A stretch of 11,170 bases of DNA from Patescibacteria group bacterium (lineage in GTDB: Bacteria > Patescibacteriota > UBA1384 > JAHJRZ01), in the NCBI GenBank assembly GCA_018830605.1, contig JAHJRZ010000054.1, positions 1 to 11,170 of the forward strand, written 5' to 3'. A model generated the notes under the pieces. The model saw only the letters and a program-made list of their open reading frames with translations, had not been told where the DNA came from and ran no database searches. Both the position numbers and the translations under genes were made by a program. Positions 1 through 4,947 of this stretch are shown here, piece by piece (the first letter of the stretch is position 1; each line of letters opens with the position of its first letter).

Positions 1-1449
1 ATATTTATCAAGAAATTGCGCTCGGGCGCCTTGCTCTTTAGCTCTCTCGACTGACGTCTTCTCACACTCAACCGGCAGCTTTTGCGCAATAATCTCATTA
101 ACTTTATCTTCAATCTCCTTGAGCTGTTCTGGAGTTAACTTCTCTAAATGCGCAAAGTCAAATCGCAATCGCTCGGAATTTATATCCTGTCCTCTCTGCT
201 CCACATGATTGCCTAAAACTCGGCGCAGAGTCTCATGTAAAAGATGGGTCGCCGTATGCAGTCGAGCAATCTTTTCTTTGTTGATCTTAGTAAATTTCTT
301 GGTTTTTCCTTGCCGCGAGACTTCTTGATGTTTTGCAAATTCTTTTTCAAAATCCGCTTGATCAATCTTAATTCCCTTCATTGCCGTATATTCTTTTGAC
401 AATTCAAAAGGGAACCCGTAGGTCTGATAAAGATTAAAAGCTCCTTTGGCGTCGAGTTTATCCAATTTTTCAATCTCTTTTTTACCTTTTTCAATTGTTT
501 TTTGAAATTTAGCAAATTCAGCCAAAGCTATCTCATCTTTAACCAAACTTGCCATTTTTTGGCTGTAAAGTAGAATTCGACGCAAAAGGCGACGCAAGAC
601 ATAACCCTGTCCTTTATTGCTTGGAATAACTCCCTCATTAATTATAGCCTGACTCGATCTTGAATGATCAGCCAAAATGCGCAAAGTTTTTTTGTCTTTT
701 GGCCCTTTTAGAGATAATTCTTTTTCTAATTTTATAATTATCGGCTCAAAAATATCCGTCTCAAAAACATCATCTTTGTTCTGCATTACTGCCGTTATTC
801 GTTCTAATCCCATTCCAGTGTCTACTCCTTTCTGCGGTAGATCTATCCATTTTCCATCTTTAAGCTGGTACTCGTTAAAAACTAAATTCCAGACCTCAAC
901 GTCGTCTACATAAAACTCAACAGTCGGTCCTCCCGGGCTACCCTCTGTGCCTAATGTCCAAAAATTATCCTCAAAATTCCCCTCTTTAACCTCCTTGAGA
1001 CCCGTGAGCCCCCTTAAAATTTCAAGCGATTCCTTATCCCCCTGTAATCCTATCCTCTTATCCCCCTTAAAATAAGTCGCCCAAATTCTCTTTTTATCAA
1101 TCCCCAGCCATTTTTTGTCTGTCAAAAATTCCCACGCCCACTTGATCGCTTCTTCTTTGAAATAGTCATTAAACGAGAAGTTCCCCGGCATCTCAAAATA
1201 GGTCAGGTGGGTTTTGTCGCCGACTTCGTCAATGTCAGAAGTACGTAAACAAGGTTGGACAGTGACGACGCGCGGATATTTTGCCTTCTTCTCGCCCGAG
1301 AACCAGCTCTTGAACTGCTGCATGCCAGCGGTCGTAAAGAGAACCGAGGGGTCGACCGTATCCGGAATAATGGGAGATGGCGGCATCTCTTGATGCCCTT
1401 TTTCCTCAAAAAACCTAATAAATTTTTCTCTTATTTCTCTGCTTGTCAT
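1..1449 (-). CDS. alaS: Alanyl-tRNA synthetase, N-terminal 483 residues (3' end outside window)
   Basis: Class II synthetase that charges tRNA-Ala in the cytoplasm. The frame is open from ATG at 1449 to the left edge. Seen: GMQQFK (residues 42-47), THLTYFEMPGNFSFNDYFK (79-97, motif 2 region), NFWTLG (161-166), GVDTGMGLERI (207-217, motif 3), then PSNKGQGYVLRRLLRR (275-290), typical of the AlaRS tRNA-recognition domain. The editing-site HTATH follows at 398-402, then RFDFAH. In usual bacterial AlaRS about 130 extra residues, the beta-barrel with the glycine-rich FYxExGGQ element, lie between the tRNA-recognition domain and HTATH; here only a short lysine-rich linker is present. The usual GPCGPC-E segment reads GSPGGPTVE. 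The start overlaps the upstream transglycosylase stop as ATGA, suggesting translational coupling. Identity is very secure; whether editing works is open. Confidence 0.97.
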   Translation of the reverse strand, partial: MTSREIREKFIRFFEEKGHQEMPPSPIIPDTVDPSVLFTTAGMQQFKSWFSGEKKAKYPRVVTVQPCLRTSDIDEVGDKTHLTYFEMPGNFSFNDYFKEEAIKWAWEFLTDKKWLGIDKKRIWATYFKGDKRIGLQGDKESLEILRGLTGLKEVKEGNFEDNFWTLGTEGSPGGPTVEFYVDDVEVWNLVFNEYQLKDGKWIDLPQKGVDTGMGLERITAVMQNKDDVFETDIFEPIIIKLEKELSLKGPKDKKTLRILADHSRSSQAIINEGVIPSNKGQGYVLRRLLRRILLYSQKMASLVKDEIALAEFAKFQKTIEKGKKEIEKLDKLDAKGAFNLYQTYGFPFELSKEYTAMKGIKIDQADFEKEFAKHQEVSRQGKTKKFTKINKEKIARLHTATHLLHETLRRVLGNHVEQRGQDINSERLRFDFAHLEKLTPEQLKEIEDKVNEIIAQKLPVECEKTSVERAKEQGARAQFLDKY

Positions 1450-2084
1450 TTTCTATTCTTACTGGGAATTTTATTAAAAATAATACTGGCCAGCTCAAAA
1501 AAATTCAACCGATTTTTTTCTAAATTTTCTTGTTTAACTCCAAGTTGATCAGGATAAAGAGTGATATATACCCTCTCGGTTTTTCGTGTTCTTTCCACAA
1601 ACTCCTGCGTCTCCTTGGGAAGATTATCAATCTTCTTTTCTGCTTTATCAACCGCGCCAAAACCGGCATTATAAGCGGCCAGCGCTAAATCTTGATCACC
1701 ATTATATTTATCCAGCAACTGCCGATAATAATAAGTCCCAAATTTAAGATTGATCGCCGGCACAAACAAATCATCCCGCCAAAGATTGTCAATCCCTAAT
1801 TCTTTGGCCAAAAGATTGGCCGTATCAGGAAGAATTTGCATCAAGCCAATAGCATCTTGAGACGAGACCACATCTGGATCGAACTTCGACTCCTCATAAA
1901 TAATGGCTGCGACTTGGGAGGGCTCAAGAGGATATTTAGCTGAATTATCTTTAATTTCAGCCATATACTCCAGAGGATAAAAGCGATGCGCCAGATAATC
2001 GACTGTTATCCAAATACCAAAAAATAGCACGATAAAAATCGTAAGCAACGCGATGATGATACTTCTTTTTTGATAAAAATTCAT
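1446..2084 (-). CDS. Membrane-anchored lytic transglycosylase (SLT/GH23 fold)
   Basis: A 212-residue peptidoglycan lyase that probably cuts the glycan strand outside the cytoplasmic membrane. Residues 9-29 form one hydrophobic N-terminal segment (signal anchor). The SLT domain covers about 50-175: EES (64-66) with likely catalytic Glu65, SSQDAIGLMQILPDTA (74-89), INLKFGTYYYRQLL (111-124), ALAAYNAGFGAV (134-145), and ETQEFVERT (158-166). These are the standard family blocks in order, and the length is typical of a minimal anchored enzyme. Its ATG overlaps the stop of the LysM gene by ATGA, and its own stop overlaps alaS the same way, so the three genes are probably read from one message. Family assignment is firm; the exact subfamily (Slt, MltE or MltC type) is not determined. 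Confidence 0.93.
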   Translation of the reverse strand: MNFYQKRSIIIALLTIFIVLFFGIWITVDYLAHRFYPLEYMAEIKDNSAKYPLEPSQVAAIIYEESKFDPDVVSSQDAIGLMQILPDTANLLAKELGIDNLWRDDLFVPAINLKFGTYYYRQLLDKYNGDQDLALAAYNAGFGAVDKAEKKIDNLPKETQEFVERTRKTERVYITLYPDQLGVKQENLEKNRLNFFELASIIFNKIPSKNRK

Positions 2085-2494
2085 TCTTTAGGAATAATAA
2101 TCTCTTTGCCGACCTTTAAGGCGCCTGAATTATCAATGCCGTTTGCTTCGGCAATCTTATGCCAATCGACCTTAAACTTTTTACCGATCTCATAAAGAGT
2201 ATCTCCGCTCTCAACGGTGTAGGCCTTTCCTTTGACAGCTGGAGTTGGGGTCAGCTCTGATTTCTCGCCGGCAACACTGCCTTCTGCGGTCGTTGGAGTG
2301 GCAACGGCTGGAGTCGTCTCCGGTTGGGCTTCATCCTTTTGCGCTTCTTTTAGGGTCTGATTATCGCCCGAACACCCTCGGATAAAGAAAATAGTCAGAA
2401 TGATTATTAAAATCACTCCGGCAATCGTCGCCAATCCCACATAAAATGCCTTTTTCTCTCCTTTTTTCGAATTTTCTTCAGAAATTTCGTCCAT
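2081..2494 (-). CDS. Single-pass membrane protein with C-terminal LysM domain
   Basis: About 137 residues from ATG at 2494. A charged cytoplasmic N-terminus is followed by a transmembrane helix (about 17-38), a Pro/Thr/Ala/Glu-rich linker (about 45-88) and one C-terminal LysM domain (about 92-136: YTVESGDTLYEIGKKF, then NGIDNSGALKVGKEIIIP). LysM binds N-acetylglucosamine-containing glycans, so the protein probably sits in the membrane and touches peptidoglycan. The neighbouring transglycosylase, joined by an ATGA overlap, fits a shared wall-remodelling role (inference). A TTG two codons upstream (2500) is also in frame; ATG is preferred. No Shine-Dalgarno is visible, and the HEPN stop lies 15 bases upstream. 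The Cys in RGCSG follows the helix, but the context is not a convincing lipobox. Confidence 0.88.
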   Translation of the reverse strand: MDEISEENSKKGEKKAFYVGLATIAGVILIIILTIFFIRGCSGDNQTLKEAQKDEAQPETTPAVATPTTAEGSVAGEKSELTPTPAVKGKAYTVESGDTLYEIGKKFKVDWHKIAEANGIDNSGALKVGKEIIIPKE

Positions 2495-2509
2495 AATCAA
2501 AATAAAATA

Positions 2510-2905
2510 TCATCGTTTTATTTTTTCCAACACGAATTCTTTTATTTTCTCCGCTGCTTTGTAATTCTCTTCGGCATCCTGCCAAGAAAATTCCGGAATC
2601 TCACCAGGATAACGAGTAATTATGTAACATTTATTAAGTTTCGTGAATTCTTGACCTAAGTCAAAAATATCTGAAACCGAAGGCTCAATCAGGGTGGCAA
2701 TTCTTTTTAAATCATGAGTTTTGGGATAATCGCGGCTGTAAAAAACAAGCAGACTCTTTAAATATTTCTCTGCCATTTGTTGTGCCAAAAAACAAACAAG
2801 ACTCGGCGTCCCATCCTTATGTTTTAATATTGATTGAATATTTAATTCATCTTCATCAGCTTTTTCAACCCATTCCAACCAGATTTTATTTGTTTCATTT
2901 TGCAT
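2510..2905 (-). CDS. HEPN-domain protein paired with the upstream nucleotidyltransferase
   Basis: A 131-residue protein starting at ATG 2905, inside the end of the nucleotidyltransferase gene (11-base overlap). The sequence is all-helical HEPN type: WLEWVEKADEDELNIQSIL near the N-terminus, FLAQQMAEKYLKSLLVF in the middle with the usual AEK-LKSLL pattern, KTHDLKRI, then YIITRYPGEIPEFS and a final helix AEKIKEFVLEKI. HEPN proteins beside MNT-type nucleotidyltransferases are a well-known two-gene pair, in some cases a toxin-antitoxin (HepT/MntA). The RX4-6H RNase motif of toxic HepT is not evident; the RYPGE form is common in other HEPN members whose role is unclear. An in-frame TTG at 2926 would add seven residues. 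Function as a toxin is not shown by the sequence. Confidence 0.86.
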   Translation of the reverse strand: MQNETNKIWLEWVEKADEDELNIQSILKHKDGTPSLVCFLAQQMAEKYLKSLLVFYSRDYPKTHDLKRIATLIEPSVSDIFDLGQEFTKLNKCYIITRYPGEIPEFSWQDAEENYKAAEKIKEFVLEKIKR

Positions 2906-3224
2906 ATAAAGTTTTACCGTTTTCAATAATGTTTATTACAAAACGATCATTCATCTTTTCCCTTTTGACTACTTGTTCAGGCGTATAAACAAGAAAATCC
3001 ATAGGAAATTCACGTCGGAGAAAAATTTTATCAACACTTTCTATCCTTTTTGGGATTGGCTCATCTGTTTTTTTAACAATAAAAAAATCCAGATCACTGT
3101 CTTGATTTGGTCTTCCCCAAGCGTAAGAACCAAAAAGAATAATCTTTTCTGGCTGGTAGACTTTAGCGATTTTAACGGCAATTTCTCTAATTTTTTGTTG
3201 TTTTTCTTGAGATATATTTTCCAT
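2895..3224 (-). CDS. MNT-type minimal nucleotidyltransferase
   Basis: A 109-residue pol-beta-fold nucleotidyltransferase. Seen: the family signature GSYAWGRPNQDSDLDFFIV (residues 32-50), with Gly-Ser and the metal-binding Asp44 and Asp46, plus the third acidic residue in FPMDFLV (Asp76). These residues usually bind Mg-ATP and transfer a nucleotide; in MntA-type antitoxins the target is the HEPN partner, encoded here by the next gene with overlap. The start is chosen at ATG 3224 because the in-frame TTG at 3233 falls inside the -10 box of the promoter at 3233-3261. The expected transcription start is then within one or two bases of the ATG, so the message is probably leaderless, in keeping with the absence of a Shine-Dalgarno site. 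Catalytic motif intact. Confidence 0.9.
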   Translation of the reverse strand: MENISQEKQQKIREIAVKIAKVYQPEKIILFGSYAWGRPNQDSDLDFFIVKKTDEPIPKRIESVDKIFLRREFPMDFLVYTPEQVVKREKMNDRFVINIIENGKTLYAK

Positions 3225-3232
3225 ACAAACCA

Positions 3233-3261
3233 ATCATAGCTCATTTTTAATTGTTTTTCAA
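3233..3261 (-). promoter_or_regulatory. Sigma-70-type promoter of the NTase/HEPN operon
   Basis: On the minus strand: -35 TTGAAA (3256-3261), 17-base spacer, -10 TATGAT (3233-3238). The predicted start near 3226 is almost at the ATG (3224), implying a leaderless transcript. No other strong promoter was seen before the LysM, transglycosylase and alaS genes, so it may serve all five. Confidence 0.7.
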
Positions 3262-3320
3262 TAAAATGTATTTGAAAAATTTACTGCTTTGGCGGCAAAT
3301 TCTTTTCGGGATTTAAATAG

Positions 3321-3360
3321 AAAAAGAAAAGGGCCCAGATAAGCAAGCTTACAAGGGCCC
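3321..3360 (-). terminator. Rho-independent terminator after the 3388-3804 gene
   Basis: The minus strand reads GGGCCC, TT, GTAAGC, a two-base gap, GCTTAT, CT, GGGCCC, then TTTTCTTTTT. The outer six G-C pairs and inner six pairs form a strong hairpin followed directly by the T-rich tract (3321-3330). It lies 28 bases past the stop of the orphan gene and upstream of the next promoter. Confidence 0.85.
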
Positions 3361-3387
3361 AAGGGTCTGGAACGGTATCGATCGGTG

Positions 3388-3804
3388 TCAGACAAAAACT
3401 GGATCGTTTATGGGTTCCTTCGATCCGCCGAATAAGCCAGGCGCCCATTCGAAAGGGCTCTGCTTCTGACATAATGCATCGAGCTCTTTGCCAGTCAGAA
3501 TCCGGAAGGGCTTGGCCTCCGTCTTGTCGTAATTCTCCAGACTGAATGCGATTCCGCTTGTTGGATTCATGACAACTACAAGACTGGTCACCTTGTCCTG
3601 ACGTTGCTCTAGGCGATCCCAGACTTGTCGAAGAAGGCTTTTGTCGAGAACAGCGACAACTTCTCTACCTTCGACCGTTATAGCCGGAAATGTCCCCATC
3701 AGTCCGTGGGCCAATTCGAGGAAGTGACACTGAGCGATTTGCCATCCGGCAAGATCGCAACCAAATAGATCAGCTAGTCTCTCCGGTTTCCGTGGAATCA
3801 TCAT
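3388..3804 (-). CDS. Hypothetical 138-residue protein, not recognised
   Basis: Soluble-looking protein with no signal peptide or membrane segment. Visible features are an N-terminal region with LADLFGCDLAGWQIAQCHF, a hydrophobic strand pair AITVEGREVVAVLD (about 41-54), an Arg/Glu/Gln-rich helix LLRQVWDRLEQRQDK (about 56-70), VTSLVVVMNPTSG (about 71-83) and a C-terminus rich in Pro and Gly. The alternation suggests a small alpha/beta fold, but no family could be named. Evidence that it is real: a Shine-Dalgarno-like GAAAGGAA about ten bases before the ATG pair at 3804/3801, a strong terminator right after the stop, and codon use with many GC-ending codons throughout. It is visibly more GC-rich than its AT-rich neighbours, as are the genes at 4948-6117 and 9070-9480. 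Two consecutive ATGs make the exact start uncertain by one codon. Confidence 0.7.
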   Translation of the reverse strand: MMIPRKPERLADLFGCDLAGWQIAQCHFLELAHGLMGTFPAITVEGREVVAVLDKSLLRQVWDRLEQRQDKVTSLVVVMNPTSGIAFSLENYDKTEAKPFRILTGKELDALCQKQSPFEWAPGLFGGSKEPINDPVFV

Positions 3805-3849
3805 GGCGACTCGCTTCCTTTCTTTTCTGGTTTTCAGGGTACAAAGTAA

Positions 3850-3867
3850 GCCAAGCGTTAGCTTGAC
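3850..3867 (-). promoter_or_regulatory. Small hairpin in the leader of the 3388-3804 gene
   Basis: The minus strand reads GTCAAGC, loop TAAC, GCTTGGC: seven pairs including one U-G. It sits about 45 bases before the ATG. Could be a simple leader structure; no known regulatory class is recognised. Confidence 0.35.
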
Positions 3868-3874
3868 CTCCTCG

Positions 3875-3901
3875 AATATACACTATAATAAAGTAAATCA
3901 A
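3875..3901 (-). promoter_or_regulatory. Possible promoter of the 3388-3804 gene
   Basis: Minus strand -10-like TATATT (3875-3880) with TTGATT (3896-3901) at a short 15-base spacing. Another TATTAT/TATAGT stretch overlaps it, so the exact -10 is uncertain. It begins within the T tract of the preceding terminator, a sensible place for the next transcription unit. Confidence 0.35.
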
Positions 3902-3923
3902 AAAGCAATCTGATTGATTGCTT
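3899..3923 (-). terminator. Terminator downstream of tRNA-Leu(UAA)
   Basis: The minus strand has a perfect eight-base stem AAGCAATC / GATTGCTT with loop AATCA, followed by TTTGATTT, so that with the stem the run is TTTTT. It lies about 80 bases past the tRNA 3' end and separates the MBL-tRNA unit from the orphan gene. Confidence 0.65.
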
Positions 3924-3937
3924 TGGTGCCGGGGGCG

Positions 3938-3977
3938 GCCCCACTTCGTCCCGATGACCATCGAGACTACGCGGGGC
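3938..3977 (-). other. Long stem-loop in the tRNA-Leu(UAA) trailer
   Basis: The minus strand can fold as an outer GCCCC/GGGGC stem enclosing TCTCGATG / CATCGGGA (one T-G pair). It lies between the tRNA CCA end and the terminator. No T tract follows, so it is not a terminator itself. It may be a processing structure, a degraded repeat, or chance. Confidence 0.35.
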
Positions 3978-4003
3978 AAGGATTCTTTACTTATTATTCG
4001 CGC

Positions 4004-4092
4004 TGGTGGCGCGGGTGGGAGTCGAACCCACAAGTCCGATTAAGGACACACGATTTTAAGTCGTGCGCGTAAACCAATTCCGCCACCGCGCC
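4004..4092 (-). tRNA. tRNA-Leu (anticodon UAA), CCA encoded
   Basis: 89-nt class II tRNA. The acceptor stem GGCGCGG (4086-4092) pairs with CCGCGCC (4008-4014); discriminator A is at 4007 and CCA at 4004-4006 is encoded. The anticodon stem CACGA/TCGTG holds loop CTTAAAA, giving UAA. A long variable arm (TGTCCTTAATCGGACT) and T arm GTGGG-TTCGACT-CCCAC complete it. No intron, although the UAA-Leu gene is the classic site of bacterial group I introns. It lies 34 bases after the MBL gene stop and is probably transcribed with it. Confidence 0.96.
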
Positions 4093-4124
4093 ATTTGATA
4101 TTTGTGATTTGAAATTTGATATTT
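4093..4124. repeat. AT-rich 11-base direct repeat between tRNA-Leu and the MBL gene
   Basis: ATTTGATATTT occurs at 4093-4103 and again at 4114-4124; the first ten bases also occur at 7880-7889, in the leader of the membrane protein gene. Low-complexity intergenic repeat with no visible coding or structural role. Confidence 0.5.
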
Positions 4125-4126
4125 CC

Positions 4127-4780
4127 TCAAGCCTTGGGCTTGAGGACAACTGTCTCCCTTTCCTCAACCGGCAGATTCTTTTTTTCTATCTTTAACTCGT
4201 CTTTTGCTTCGACTCCCTTGGCTCCTTCTTCATTCAGAAAGGCAGAGGCATCATTAATTTTGATCGTCAACCCCGGAATTTTATAATGCATCGGGATGAC
4301 AATCCGCGGGTCAATCTGAGAGACGATCTTGGCCGCTTGATGGCCGTCGACTGTATATTTTCCCCCTACCGGGACGAGCAGAATATCTACTCCGTTCAGC
4401 TCTTCGAACTGACCTTCTGTAAGCTCGGTTTGGCCTAAATCACCCAGATGAGCCACCACCATCTCTTCCAGGCGCACGGTAAACATCAGTGTCTCACCTC
4501 TCTCCTGGCCATTTTTATCATCATGATAAGCGGAAATCGCTTGAATATAAACGCCGCCAAACTCATACTCGCCCGGCTCGGAAATTATCTTTAAATCATC
4601 GTGGGGTTTTTTAACAATTGAGATATTGGCATGATCACTATGCTCATGGCTTACAAGCAAAATATCCGCTTTAAGCTTGGGCTCTTTAAGCCCAATTTTT
4701 TTATCAAAAGGATCAACCACAATCGTCTTATCCCTTGATTTAATGGTAAAACAAGATTGGCCGTGCCAAATAATATTCAT
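4127..4780 (-). CDS. MBL-fold metal-dependent hydrolase
   Basis: A 217-residue cytoplasmic protein of the metallo-beta-lactamase superfamily, of the compact UlaG/UPF0173-like kind. Seen: an N-terminal strand MNIIWHGQSCFTIKS, the zinc motif HEHSDH (45-50), HLGDLG (111-116) supplying the further His/Asp ligands, and PMHYK (164-168) for the last histidine. The sequence lacks extra fused domains, and its length suits the family. The natural substrate cannot be told from sequence; members act on phosphodiesters, lactones or unknown compounds. The start is firm: AAAGGAG (4786-4792) stands five bases before ATG 4780. A good promoter (4864-4892) and a strongly folded leader (4793-4849) lie directly upstream, and tRNA-Leu(UAA) follows 34 bases after the stop. 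Confidence 0.9.
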   Translation of the reverse strand: MNIIWHGQSCFTIKSRDKTIVVDPFDKKIGLKEPKLKADILLVSHEHSDHANISIVKKPHDDLKIISEPGEYEFGGVYIQAISAYHDDKNGQERGETLMFTVRLEEMVVAHLGDLGQTELTEGQFEELNGVDILLVPVGGKYTVDGHQAAKIVSQIDPRIVIPMHYKIPGLTIKINDASAFLNEEGAKGVEAKDELKIEKKNLPVEERETVVLKPKA

Positions 4781-4792
4781 TGTATCTCCTTT

Positions 4793-4849
4793 ACCCTGTC
4801 AAATAATTCGCCGCGGCGAATTACTGGCAGCGCCAGTATTTGACGGGGT
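4793..4849 (-). promoter_or_regulatory. Palindromic three-way-junction leader of the MBL gene
   Basis: An outer stem joins 4793-4805 with 4837-4849 (13 positions, one C-A mismatch in the minus-strand RNA, G-U on plus). It encloses two hairpins: the 18-base perfect palindrome AATTCGCCGCGGCGAATT (4805-4822) and TACTGGC/GCCAGTA with a three-base loop (4822-4838). The element lies between the predicted transcription start and the Shine-Dalgarno, which abuts its base. Could be an RNA switch, or a REP-like repeat inserted in the leader; matches no riboswitch I know. Confidence 0.6.
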
Positions 4850-4863
4850 TAAATTACAAATAC

Positions 4864-4892
4864 ATCATAGCAAAAATATCTTTTTCTTTCAA
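4864..4892 (-). promoter_or_regulatory. Promoter of the MBL hydrolase gene
   Basis: Minus strand: -35 TTGAAA (4887-4892), exactly 17 bases, then -10 TATGAT (4864-4869) preceded by TGC, an extended -10. The transcription start should be near 4857, giving a leader of about 75 nt that contains the whole palindromic structure. Confidence 0.75.
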
Positions 4893-4894
4893 AT

Positions 4895-4942
4895 GAAAAT
4901 CGCCGTTCGGCTCTCAAATTCTCTTGAGCGCTTGACGGCGAT
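4895..4942 (-). terminator. Terminator-like hairpin after the phospholipase C-like gene
   Basis: The minus strand pairs ATCGCCGT (4935-4942) with ACGGCGAT (4899-4906), with an inner CTCAA/TTGAG stem, followed by TTTCATTT. It lies just past the stop at 4948 and directly before the MBL -35 box. The T tract is interrupted, so termination may be partial. Confidence 0.6.
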
Positions 4943-4947
4943 GAGTG

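Noticed and set aside
1203..1548. Open frames in other phases over the alaS start region
   Set aside because: They lie within secure alaS and transglycosylase coding sequence and have no supporting signals.
2510..3224. Calling the NTase/HEPN pair a canonical MntA-HepT toxin-antitoxin
   Set aside because: The HEPN protein does not show the RX4-6H motif, so only the domain pair is claimed.
3770..4033. 87-codon minus-strand open frame beginning MWVRLPPAP
   Set aside because: It starts inside the T arm of tRNA-Leu(UAA); the first residues are simply the translated tRNA 3' end, and the rest crosses the terminator and overlaps the start of the 3388-3804 gene.
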